Shown piece by piece: positions 16,001 to 30,434 of a DNA stretch of 64,000 nucleotides. Location of the stretch: NCBI GenBank assembly GCA_964019155.1, contig OZ025245.1, forward strand, positions 3,444,238 to 3,508,237, written 5' to 3'. The DNA comes from Osedax fenrisi (Eukaryota > Annelida > Polychaeta > Sabellida > Siboglinidae). The notes beneath the pieces are model-generated. The model ran no database searches. It was not told where the DNA came from and saw only the letters and a list, made by a program, of their open reading frames with translations. The position numbers were made by a program, and so were the translations under genes. Numbering within the stretch: the first letter of the stretch is position 1; every line of letters begins with the position of its first letter.

Positions 16001-19000
16001 AAGGGAGCCATATCAATCCAGTGCCACAAATCAACAGTATAAGTGTCACATTCCAAATATTTCATGTATTCATATGCTTATATAAGATAATATGTATTTA
16101 ATGTATGTATAATAAATTTTGAAAGTAAAATAAAAAATAAAGGTTAAGAATAAAAATTATAAATAAATAATTTTTTTATAAATACTAAAATTGTAATTCT
16201 GTTTTTAAATATAATAACTTATATACTATAAAAATTATTAATAAATTATTAATACCGTAATTATTTATATATATTGGATAATTTATTAAAATAAAATAAA
16301 TAAAACTTAAATAAAAAGGGGTACCCCAGAGTACACATATGATAAAAAAATATATAATTAAGAACAAATATATTTTTTATAAAAGATTAAAATTAATTTG
16401 AAAAAAAAATTAAACAAAAAAAAAGTATACTAAACTTAATTAGCAAATATGTTGTATCGAATCCTGGAATAATAGAAGTGGTAACAAATGATACGTAGAC
16501 ATGAGGACTAGGCATACCCGTAGGCGCACAGTTAATGGAACATCAACAATAACAAATCTGCCAATCTATAGTGAGACATACAATGTTGTAACATTCCTGC
16601 CAACTATATACGGACATATTTATTAAGGGAGCCATATCAATCCAGTGCCACAAATCAACAGTATAAGTGTCACATTCCAAATATTTCATGTATTCATATG
16701 CTTATATAAGATAATATGTATTTAATGTATGTATAATAATTTTTGAAAGTAAAATAAAAAATAAAGGTTAAGAATAAAAATTATAAATAAATAATTTTTT
16801 TATAAATACTAAAATTGTAATTCTGTTTTTAAATATAATAACTTATATACTATACAAATTATTAATAAATTATTAATACCGTAATTATTTATATATTGGA
16901 TAATTTATTAAAATAAAATAAATAAAACTTAAATAAAACTTAAATAAAAAGGGGTACCCCAGAGTACACATATGATAAAAAATATATAATTAAGAACAAA
17001 TATATTTTTTATAAAAGATTAAAATTAATTTGAAAAAAAAATTAAACAAAAAAAAAGTATACTAAACTTAATTAGCAAATATGTTGTATCGAATCCTGGA
17101 ATAATAGAAGTGGTGACAAATGATACGTAGACATGAGGACTAGGCATACCCGTAGGCGCACAGTTAATGGAACATCAACAATAACAAATCTGCCAATCTA
17201 TAGTGAGACATACAATGTTGTAACATTCCTGCCAACTATATACGGACATATTTATTAAGGGAGCCATATCAATCCAGTGCCACAAATCAACAGTATAAGT
17301 GTCACATTCCAAATATTTCATGTATACATATGCTTATATAAGATAATATGTATTTAATGTATGTATAATAATTTTTGAAAGTAAAATAAAAAATAAAGGT
17401 TAAGAATAAAAATTACAAATAAATAATTTTTTTATAAATACTAAAATTGTAATTCTGTTTTTAAATATAATAACTTATATACTATACAAATTATTAATAA
17501 ATTATTAATACCGTAATTATTTATATATTGGATAATTTATTAAAATAAAATAAATAAAACTTAAATAAAACTTAAATAAAAAGGGGTACCCCAGAGTACA
17601 CATATGATAAAAAATATATAATTAAGAACAAATATATTTTTTATAAAAGATTAAAATTAATTTGAAAAAAAAATTAAACAAAAAAAAAGTATACATCTAC
17701 TAAACTTAATTAGCAAATATGTTGTATCGAATCCTGGAATAATAGAAGTGGTGACAAATGATACGTAGACATGAGGACTAGGCATACCCGTAGGCGCACA
17801 GTTAATGGAACATCAACAATAACAAATCTGCCAATCTATAGTGAGACATACAATGTTGTAACATTCCTGCCAACTATATACGGACATATTTATTAAGGGA
17901 GCCATATCAATCCAGTGCCACAAATCAACAGTATAAGTGTCACATTCCAAATATTTCATGTATTCATATGCTTATATAAGATAATATGTATTTAATGTAT
18001 GTATAATAAATTTTGAAAGTAAAATAAAAAATAAAGGTTAAGAATAAAAATTATAAATAAATAATTTTTTTATAAATACTAAAATTGTAATTCTGTTTTT
18101 AAATATAATAACTTATATACTATAAAAATTATTAATAAATTATTAATACCGTAATTATTTATATATATTGGATAATTTATTAAAATAAAATAAATAAAAC
18201 TTAAATAAAAAGGGGTACCCCAGAGTACACATATGATAAAAAAATATATAATTAAGAACAAATATATTTTTTATAAAAGATTAAAATTAATTTGAAAAAA
18301 AAATTAAACAAAAAAAAAGTATACTAAACTTAATTAGCAAATATGTTGTATCGAATCCTGGAATAATAGAAGTGGTGACAAATGATACGTAGACATGAGG
18401 ACTAGGCATACCCGTAGGCGCACAGTTAATGGAACATCAACAATAACAAATCTGCCAATCTATAGTGAGACATACAATGTTGTAACATTCCTGCCAACTA
18501 TATACGGACATATTTATTAAGGGAGCCATATCAATCCAGTGCCACAAATCAACAGTATAAGTGTCACATTCCAAATATTTCATGTATTCATATGCTTATA
18601 TAAGATAATATGTATTTAATGTATGTATAATAATTTTTGAAAGTAAAATAAAAAATAAAGGTTAAGAATAAAAATTATAAATAAATAATTTTTTTATAAA
18701 TACTAAAATTGTAATTCTGTTTTTAAATATAATAACTTATATACTATACAAATTATTAATAAATTATTAATACCGTAATTATTTATATATTGGATAATTT
18801 ATTAAAATAAAATAAATAAAACTTAAATAAAACTTAAATAAAAAGGGGTACCCCAGAGTACACATATGATAAAAAATATATAATTAAGAACAAATATATT
18901 TTTTATAAAAGATTAAAATTAATTTGAAAAAAAAATTAAACAAAAAAAAAGTATACATCTACTAAACTTAATTAGCAAATATGTTGTATCGAATCCTGGA

Positions 19001-22000
19001 ATAATAGAAGTGGTGACAAATGATACGTAGACATGAGGACTAGGCATACCCGTAGGCGCACAGTTAATGGAACATCAACAATAACAAATCTGCCAATCTA
19101 TAGTGAGACATACAATGTTGTAACATTCCTGCCAACTATATACGGACATATTTATTAAGGGAGCCATATCAATCCAGTGCCACAAATCAACAGTATAAGT
19201 GTCACATTCCAAATATTTCATGTATTCATATGCTTATATAAGATAATATGTATTTAATGTATGTATCATAAATTTTGAAAGTAAAATAAAAAATAAAGGT
19301 TAAGAATAAAAATTATAAATAAATAATTTTTTTATAAATACTAAAATTGTAATTCTGTTTTTAAATATAATAACTTATATACTATACAAATTATTAATAA
19401 ATCATTAATACCGTAATTATTTATATATATTGGATAATTTATTAAAATAAAATAAATAAAACTTAAATAAAACTTAAATAAAAAGGGGTACCCCAGAGTA
19501 CACATATGATAAAAAAATATATAATTAAGAACAAATATATTTTTTATAAAAGATTAAAATTAATTTGAAAAAAAAATTAAACAAAAAAAAAGTATACTAA
19601 ACTTAATTAGCAAATATGTTGTATCGAATCCTGGAATAATAGAAGTGGTGACAAATGATACGTAGACATGAGGACTAGGCATACCCGTAGGCGCACAGTT
19701 AATGGAACATCAACAATAACAAATCTGCCAATCTATAGTGAGACATACAATGTTGTAACATTCCTGCCAACTATATACGGACATATTTATTAAGGGAGCC
19801 ATATCAATCCAGTGCCACAAATCAACAGTATAAGTGTCACATTCCAAATATTTCATGTATTCATATGCTTATATAAGATAATATGTATTTAATGTATGTA
19901 TAATAAATTTTGAAAGTAAAATAAAAAATAAAGGTTAAGAATAAAAATTATAAATAAATAATTTTTTTATAAATACTAAAATTGTAATTCTGTTTTTAAA
20001 TATAATAACTTATATACTATACAAATTATTAATAAATTATTAATACCGTAATTATTTATATATTGGATAATTTATTAAAATAAAATAAATAAAACTTAAA
20101 TAAAACTTAAATAAAAAGGGGTACCCCAGAGTACACATATGATAAAAAAATATATAATTAAGAACAAATATATTTTTTATAAAAGATTAAAATGAATTTG
20201 AAAAAAAAATTAAACAAAAAAAAAGTATACATCTACTAAACTTAATTAGAAAATATGTTGTATCGAATCCTGGAATAATAGAAGTGGTGACAAATGATAC
20301 GTAGACATGAGGACTAGGCATACCCGTAGGCGCACAGTTAATGGAACATCAACAATAACAAATCTGCCAATCTATAGTGAGACATACAATGTTGTAACAT
20401 TCCTGCCAACTATATACGGACATATTTATTAAGGGAGCCATATCAATCCAGTGCCACAAATCAATAGTATAAGTGTCACATTCCAAATATTTCATGTATT
20501 CATATGCTTATATAAGATAATATGTATTTAATGTATGTATAATAAATTTTGAAAGTAAAATAAAAAATAAAGGTTAAGAATAAAAATTATAAATAAATAA
20601 TTTTTTTATAAATACTAAAATTGTAATTCTGTTTTTAAATATAATAACTTATATACTATACAAATTATTAATAAATTATTAATACCGTAATTATTTATAT
20701 ATATTGGACAATTTATTAAAATAAAATAAATAAAACTTAAATAAAACTTAAATAAAAAGGGGTACCCCAGAGTACACATATGATAAAAAATATATAATTA
20801 AGAACAAATATATTTTTTATAAAAGATTAAAATTAATTTGAAAAAAAAATTAAACAAAAAAAAAGTATACATCTACTAAACTTAATTAGCAAATATGTTG
20901 TATCGAATCCTGGAATAATAGAAGTGGTGACAAATGATACGTAGACATGAGGACTAGGCATACCCGTAGGCGCACAGTTAATGGAACATCAACAATAACA
21001 AATCTGCCAATCTATAGTGAGACATACAATGTTGTAACATTCCTGCCAACTATATACGGACATATTTATTAAGGGAGCCATATCAATCCAGTGCCACAAA
21101 TCAACAGTATAAGTGTCACATTCCAAATATTTCATGTATTCATATGCTTATATAAGATAATATGTATTTAATGTATGTATAATAAATTTTGAAAGTAAAA
21201 TAAAAAATAAAGGTTAAGAATAAAAATTATAAATAAATAATTTTTTTATAAATACTAAAATTGTAATTCTGTTTTTAAATATAATACTTATATACTATAA
21301 AAATTATTAATAAATTATTAATACCGTAATTATTTATATATATTGGATAATTTATTAAAATAAAATAAATAAAACTTAAATAAAACTTAAATAAAAAGGT
21401 GTACCCCAGAGTACACATATGATAAAAAAAATATATAATTAAGAACAAATATATTTTTTATAAAAGATTAAAATTAATTTGAAAAAAAAATTAAACAAAA
21501 AAAAAGTATACATCTACTAAACTTAATTAGAAAATATGTTGTATCGAATCCTGGAATAATAGAAGTGGTGACAAATGATACGTAGACATGAGGACTAGGC
21601 ATACCCGTAGGCGCACAGTTAATGGAACATCAACAATAACAAATCTGCCAATCTATAGTGAGACATACAATGTTGTAACATTCCTGCCAACTATATACGG
21701 ACATATTTATTAAGGGAGCCATATCAATCCAGTGCCACAAATCAATAGTATAAGTGTCACATTCCAAATATTTCATGTATTCATATGCTTATATAAGATA
21801 ATATGTATTTAATGTATGTATAATAAATTTTGAAAGTAAAATAAAAAATAAAGGTTAAGAATAAAAATTATAAATAAATAATTTTTTTATAAATACTAAA
21901 ATTGTAATTCTGTTTTTAAATATAATAACTTATATACTATACAAATTATTAATAAATTATTAATACCGTAATTATTTATATATATTGGATAATTTATTAA

Positions 22001-24525
22001 AATAAAATAAATAAAACTTAAATAAAAAGGGGTACCCCAGAGTACACATATGATAAAAAAATATATAATTAAGAACAAATATATTTTTTATAAAAGATTA
22101 AAATTAATTTGAAAAAAAAATTAAACAAAAAAAAAGTATACTAAACTTAATTAGCAAATATGTTGTATCGAATCCTGGAATAATAGAAGTGGTGACAAAT
22201 GATACGTAGACATGAGGACTAGGCATACCCGTAGGCGCACAGTTAATGGAACATCAACAATAACAAATCTGCCAATCTATAGTGAGACATACAATGTTGT
22301 AACATTCCTGCCAACTATATACGGACATATTTATTAAGGGAGCCATATCAATCTAGTGCCACAAATCAACAGTATAAGTGTCACATTCCAAATATTTCAT
22401 GTATTCATATGCTTATATAAGATAATATGTATTTAATGTATGTATAATAATTTTTGAAAGTAAAATAAAAAATAAAGGTTAAGAATAAAAATTATAAATA
22501 AATAATTTTTTTATAAATACTAAAATTGTAATTCTGTTTTTAAATATAATAACTTATATACTATATAAATTACTAATAAATTATTAATACCGTAATTATT
22601 TATATATTGGATAATTTATTAAAATAAAATAAATAAAACTTAAATAAAACTTAAATAAAAAGGGGTACCCCAGAGTACACATATGATAAAAAATATATAA
22701 TTAAGAACAAATATATTTTTTATAAAAGATTAAAATTAATTTGAAAAAAAAATTAAACAAAAAAAAAGTATACATCTACTAAACTTAATTAGCAAATATG
22801 TTGTATCGAATCCTGGAATAATAGAAGTGGTGACAAATGATACGTAGACATGAGGACTAGGCATACCCGTAGGCGCACAGTTAATGGAACATCAACAATA
22901 ACAAATCTGCCAATCTATAGTGAGACATACAATGTTGTAACATTCCTGCCAACTATATACGGACATATTTATTAAGGGAGCCATATCAATCCAGTGCCAC
23001 AAATCAACAGTATAAGTGTCACATTCCAAATATTTCATGTATTCATATGCTTATATAAGATAATATGTATTTAATGTATGTATCATAAATTTTGAAAGTA
23101 AAATAAAAAATAAAGGTTAAGAATAAAAATTATAAATAAATAATTTTTTTATAAATACTAAAATTGTAATTCTGTTTTTAAATATAATAACTTATATACT
23201 ATACAAATTATTAATAAATCATTAATACCGTAATTATTTATATATATTGGATAATTTATTAAAATAAAATAAATAAAACTTAAATAAAACTTAAATAAAA
23301 AGGGGTACCCCAGAGTACACATATGATAAAAAAATATATAATTAAGAACAAATATATTTTTTATAAAAGATTAAAATTAATTTGAAAAAAAAATTAAACA
23401 AAAAAAAAGTATACTGAACTTAATTAGCAAATATGTTGTATCGAATCCTGGAATAATAGAAGTGGTGACAAATGATACGTAGACATGAGGACTAGGCATA
23501 CCCGTAGGCGCACAGTTAATGGAACATCAACAATAACAAATCTGCCAATCTATAGTGAGACATACAATGTTGTAACATTCCTGCCAACTATATACGGACA
23601 TATTTATTAAGGGAGCCATATCAATCCAGTGCCACAAATCAACAGTATAAGTGTCACATTCCAAATATTTCATGTATTCATATGCTTATATAAGATAATA
23701 TGTATTTAATGTATGTATAATAAATTTTGAAAGTAAAATAAAAAATAAAGGTTAAGAATAAAAATTATAAATAAATAATTTTTTTATAAATACTAAAATT
23801 GTAATTCTGTTTTTAAATATAATAACTTATATACTATACAAATTATTAATAAATTATTAATACCGTAATTATTTATATATTGGATAATTTATTAAAATAA
23901 AATAAATAAAACTTAAATAAAACTTAAATAAAAAGGGGTACCCCAGAGTACACATATGATAAAAAAATATATAATTAAGAACAAATATATTTTTTATAAA
24001 AGATTAAAATGAATTTGAAAAAAAAATTAAACAAAAAAAAAGTATACATCTACTAAACTTAATTAGAAAATATGTTGTATCGAATCCTGGAATAATAGAA
24101 GTGGTGACAAATGATACGTAGACATGAGGACTAGGCATACCCGTAGGCGCACAGTTAATGGAACATCAACAATAACAAATCTGCCAATCTATAGTGAGAC
24201 ATACATTGTTGTAACATTCCTGCCAACTATATACGGACATATTTATTAAGGGAGCCATATCAATCCAGTGCCACAAATCAATAGTATAAGTGTCACATTC
24301 CAAATATTTCATGTATTCATATGCTTATATAAGATAATATGTATTTAATGTATGTATAATAAATTTTGAAAGTAAAATAAAAAATAAAGGTTAAGAATAA
24401 AAATTATAAATAAATAATTTTTTTATAAATACTAAAATTGTAATTCTGTTTTTAAATATAATAACTTATATACTATACAAATTATTAATAAATTATTAAT
24501 ACCGTAATTATTTATATATATTGGA
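13071..24525 (+). repeat. Higher-order repeat unit, copy 2
   Basis: Second tandem copy of the 18-monomer block. In-register identity runs for about 11,455 bp and is lost at 24526, where GGACAATT faces GGATAATT at 13118. The only substitution I found by eye is A at 16483 (GGTAACAAATG) against G at 5075; there may be others. Such low divergence points to a very recent segmental duplication inside the array, or to an assembly repeat resolved twice. Confidence 0.88.
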
Positions 24526-27500
24526 CAATTTATTAAAATAAAATAAATAAAACTTAAATAAAACTTAAATAAAAAGGGGTACCCCAGAGTACACATATGA
24601 TAAAAAATATATAATTAAGAACAAATATATTTTTTATAAAAGATTAAAATTAATTTGAAAAAAAAATTAAACAAAAAAAAAGTATACATCTACTAAACTT
24701 AATTAGCAAATATGTTGTATCGAATCCTGGAATAATAGAAGTGGTGACAAATGATACGTAGACATGAGGACTAGGCATACCCGTAGGCGCACAGTTAATG
24801 GAACATCAACAATAACAAATCTGCCAATCTATAGTGAGACATACAATGTTGTAACATTCCTGCCAACTATATACGGACATATTTATTAAGGGAGCCATAT
24901 CAATCCAGTGCCACAAATCAACAGTATAAGTGTCACATTCCAAATATTTCATGTATTCATATGCTTATATAAGATAATATGTATTTAATGTATGTATAAT
25001 AAATTTTGAAAGTAAAATAAAAAATAAAGGTTAAGAATAAAAATTATAAATAAATAATTTTTTTATAAATACTAAAATTGTAATTCTGTTTTTAAATATA
25101 ATAACTTATATACTATACAAATTATTAATAAATTATTAATACCGTAATTATTTATATATATTGGATAATTTATTAAAATAAAATAAATAAAACTTAAATA
25201 AAAAGGGGTACCCCAGAGTACACATATGATAAAAAAATATATAATTAAGAACAAATATATTTTTTATAAAAGATTAAAATGAATTTGAAAAAAAAATTAA
25301 ACAAAAAAAAAGTATACTAAACTTAATTAGCAAATATGTTGTATCGAATCCTGGAATAATAGAAGTGGTGACAAATGATACGTAGACATGAGGACTAGGC
25401 ATACCCGTAGGCGCACAGTTAATGGAACATCAACAATAACAAATCTGCCAATCTATAGTGAGACATACAATGTTGTAACATTCCTGCCAACTATATACGG
25501 ACATATTTATTAAGGGAGCCATATCAATCCAGTGCCACAAATCAACAGTATAAGTGTCACATTCCAAATATTTCATGTATTCATATGCTTATATAAGATA
25601 ATATGTATTTAATGTATGTATAATAAATTTTGAAAGTAAAATAAAAAATAAAGGTTAAGAATAAAAATTATAAATAAATAATTTTTTTATAAATACTAAA
25701 ATTGTAATTCTGTTTTTAAATATAATAACTTATATACTATACAAATTATTAATAAATTATTAATACCGTAATTATTTATATATTGGATAATTTATTAAAA
25801 TAAAATAAATAAAACTTAAATAAAACTTAAATAAAAAGGGGTACCCCAGAGTACACATATGATAAAAAAATATATAATTAAGAACAAATATATTTTTTAT
25901 AAAAGATTAAAATGAATTTGAAAAAAAAATTAAACAAAAAAAAAGTATACATCTACTAAACTTAATTAGCAAATATGTTGTATCGAATCCTGGAATAATA
26001 GAAGTGGTGACAAATGATACGTAGACATGAGGACTAGGCATACCCGTAGGCGCACAGTTAATGGAACATCAACAATAACAAATCTGCCAATCTATAGTGA
26101 GACATACAATGTTGTAACATTCCTGCCAACTATATACGGACATATTTATTAAGGGAGCCATATCAATCCAGTGCCACAAATCAACAGTATAAGTGTCACA
26201 TTCCAAATATTTCATGTATTCATATGCTTATATAAGATAATATGTATTTAATGTATGTATAATAAATTTTGAAAGTAAAATAAAAAATAAAGGTTAAGAA
26301 TAAAAATTATAAATAAATAATTTTTTTATAAATACTAAAATTGTAATTCTGTTTTTAAATATAATAACTTATATACTATAAAAATTATTAATAAATTATT
26401 AATACCGTAATTATTTATATATATTGGATAATTTATTAAAATAAAATAAATAAAACTTAAATAAAACTTAAATAAAAAGGGGTACCCCAGAGTACACATA
26501 TGATAAAAAAAATATATAATTAAGAACAAATATATTTTTTATAAAAGATTAAAATTAATTTGAAAAAAAAATTAAACAAAAAAAAAGTATACATCTACTA
26601 AACTTAATTAGAAAATATGTTGTATCGAATCCTGGAATAATAGAAGTGGTGACAAATGATACGTAGACATGAGGACTAGGCATACCCGTAGGCGCACAGT
26701 TAATGGAACATCAACAATAACAAATCTGCCAATCTATAGTGAGACATACAATGTTGTAACATTCCTGCCAACTATATACGGACATATTTATTAAGGGAGC
26801 CATATCAATCCAGTGCCACAAATCAATAGTATAAGTGTCACATTCCAAATATTTCATGTATTCATATGCTTATATAAGATAATATGTATTTAATGTATGT
26901 ATAATAAATTTTGAAAGTAAAATAAAAAATAAAGGTTAAGAATAAAAATTATAAATAAATAATTTTTTTATAAATACTAAAATTGTAATTCTGTTTTTAA
27001 ATATAATAACTTATATACTATACAAATTATTAATAAATTATTAATACCGTAATTATTTATATATATTGGATAATTTATTAAAATAAAATAAATAAAACTT
27101 AAATAAAAAGGGGTACCCCAGAGTACACATATGATAAAAAAATATATAATTAAGAACAAATATATTTTTTATAAAAGATTAAAATTAATTTGAAAAAAAA
27201 ATTAAACAAAAAAAAAGTATACTAAACTTAATTAGCAAATATGTTGTATCGAATCCTGGAATAATAGAAGTGGTGACAAATGATACGTAGACATGAGGAC
27301 TAGGCATACCCGTAGGCGCACTGTTAATGGAACATCAACAATAACAAATCTGCCAATCTATAGTGAGACATACAATGTTGTAACATTCCTGCCAACTATA
27401 TACGGACATATTTATTAAGGGAGCCATATCAATCCAGTGCCACAAATCAACAGTATAAGTGTCACATTCCAAATATTTCATGTATTCATATGCTTATATA

Positions 27501-30434
27501 AGATAATATGTATTTAATGTATGTATAATAATTTTTGAAAGTAAAATAAAAAATAAAGGTTAAGAATAAAAATTATAAATAAATAATTTTTTTATAAATA
27601 CTAAAATTGTAATTCTGTTTTTAAATATAATAACTTATATACTATACAAATTATTAATAAATTATTAATACCGTAATTATTTATATATTGGATAATTTAT
27701 TAAAATAAAATAAATAAAACTTAAATAAAACTTAAATAAAAAGGGGTACCCCAGAGTACACATATGATAAAAAATATATAATTAAGAACAAATATATTTT
27801 TTATAAAAGATTAAAATTAATTTGAAAAAAAAATTAAACAAAAAAAAAGTATACATCTACTAAACTTAATTAGCAAATATGTTGTATCGAATCCTGGAAT
27901 AATAGAAGTGGTGACAAATGATACGTAGACATGAGGACTAGGCATACCCGTAGGCGCACAGTTAATGAAACATCAACAATAACAAATCTGCCAATCTATA
28001 GTGAGACATACAATGTTGTAACATTCCTGCCAACTATATACGGACATATTTATTAAGGGAGCCATATCAATCCAGTGCCACAAATCAACAGTATAAGTGT
28101 CACATTCCAAATATTTCATGTATTCATATGCTTATATAAGATAATATGTATTTAATGTATGTATAATAAATTTTGAAAATAAAATAAAAAATAAAGGTTA
28201 AGAATAAAAATTATAAATAAATAATTTTTTTATAAATACTAAAATTGTAATTCTGTTTTTAAATATAATAACTTATATACTATAAAAATTATTAATAAAT
28301 TATTAATACCGTAATTATTTATATATATTGGATAATTTATTAAAATAAAATAAATAAAACTTAAATAAAACTTAAATAAAAAGGGGTACCCCAGAGTACA
28401 CATATGATAAAAAAAATATATAATTAAGAACAAATATATTTTTTATAAAAGATTAAAATTAATTTGAAAAAAAAATTAAACAAAAAAAAAGTATACATCT
28501 ACTAAACTTAATTAGAAAATATGTTGTATCGAATCCTGGAATAATAGAAGTGGTGACAAATGATACGTAGACATGAGGACTAGGCATACCCGTAGGCGCA
28601 CAGTTAATGGAACATCAACAATAACAAATCTGCCAATCTATAGTGAGACATACAATGTTGTAACATTCCTGCCAACTATATACGGACATATTTATTAAGG
28701 GAGCCATATCAATCCAGTGCCACAAATCAATAGTATAAGTGTCACATTCCAAATATGTCATGTATTCATATGCTTATATAAGATAATATGTATTTAATGT
28801 ATGTATAATAAATTTTGAAAGTAAAATAAAAAATAAAGGTTAAGAATAAAAATTATAAATAAATAATTTTTTTATAAATACTAAAATTGTAATTCTGTTT
28901 TTAAATATAATAACTTATATCATATAAAAATTATTAATAAATTATTAATACCGTAATTATTTATATATATTGGATAATTTATTAAAATAAAATAAATAAA
29001 ACTTAAATAAAACTTAAATAAAAAGGGGTACCCCAGAGTACACATATGATAAAAAAAATATATAATTAAGAACAAATATATTTTTTATAAAAGATTAAAA
29101 TTAATTTGAAAAAAAAATTAAACAAAAAAAAAGTATACATCTACTAAACTTAATTAGAAAATATGTTGTATCGAATCCTGGAATAATAGAAGTGGTGACA
29201 AATGATACGTAGACATATGGACTAGGCATACCCGTAGGCGCACAGTTAATGGAACATCAACAATAACAAATCTGCCAATCTATAGTGAGACATACAATGT
29301 TGTAACATTCCTGCCAACTATATACGGACATATTTATTAAGGGAGCCATATCAATCCAGTGCCACAAATCAATAGTATAAGTGTCACATTCCAAATATTT
29401 CATGTATTCATATGCTTATATAAGATAATATGTATTTAATGTATGTATAATAAATTTTGAAAGTAAAATAAAAAATAAAGGTTAAGAATAAAAATTATAA
29501 ATAAATAATTTTTTTATAAATACTAAAATTGTAATTCTGTTTTTAAATATAATAACTTATATACTATACAAATTATTAATAAATTATTAATACCGTAATT
29601 ATTTATATATATTGGATAATTTATTAAAATAAAATAAATAAAACTTAAATAAAAAGGGGTACCCCAGAGTACACATATGATAAAAAAATATATAATTAAG
29701 AACAAATATATTTTTTATAAAAGATTAAAATTAATTTGAAAAAAAAATTAAACAAAAAAAAAGTATACTAAACTTAATTAGCAAATATGTTGTATCGAAT
29801 CCTGGAATAATAGAAGTGGTGACAAATGATACGTAGACATGAGGACTAGGCATACCCGTAGGCGCACAGTTAATGGAACATCAACAATAACAAATCTGCC
29901 AATCTATAGTGAGACATACAATGTTGTAACATTCCTGCCAACTATATACGGACATATTTATTAAGGGAGCCATATCAATCCAGTGCCACAAATCAACAGT
30001 ATAAGTGTCACATTCCAAATATTTCATGTATTCATATGCTTATATAAGATAATATGTATTTAATGTATGTATAATAAATTTTGAAAGTAAAATAAAAAAT
30101 AAAGGTTAAGAATAAAAATTATAAATAAATAATTTTTTTATAAATACTAAAATTGTAATTCTGTTTTTAAATATAATAACTTATATACTATACAAATTAT
30201 TAATAAATTATTAATACCGTAATTATTTATATATATTGGATAATTTATTAAAATAAAATAAATAAAACTTAAATAAAAAGGGGTACCCCAGAGTACACAT
30301 ATGATAAAAAAATATATAATTAAGAACAAATATATTTTTTATAAAAGATTAAAATTAATTTGAAAAAAAAATTAAACAAAAAAAAAGTATACATCTATTA
30401 AACTTAATTAGCAAATATGTTGTATCGAATCCTG
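24526..30434 (+). repeat. Satellite array distal part, different higher-order register
   Basis: Beyond the second 11.4-kb unit, monomers continue at 24730-29805 in another arrangement. A roughly 1,904-bp (3-monomer) period is visible between 26335 and 28239, and a further near-copy starts at 29181. Private changes accumulate here: CACTGTTAATGG near 27321, GTTAATGAAACATC near 27961, CAAATATGTCATG near 28752, TATATCATATAAAAATT near 28916 and GACATATGGAC near 29213. This fits older, less homogenised monomers toward the array edge. Confidence 0.8.

Noticed and set aside
1616..30329. Recurring 60- and 64-codon minus-strand frames in the satellite
   Set aside because: They lie in the AT-rich part of the monomer, are open only in certain length variants, and encode low-complexity Ile/Tyr/Leu strings. 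Their identity reflects recent satellite duplication, not protein conservation.
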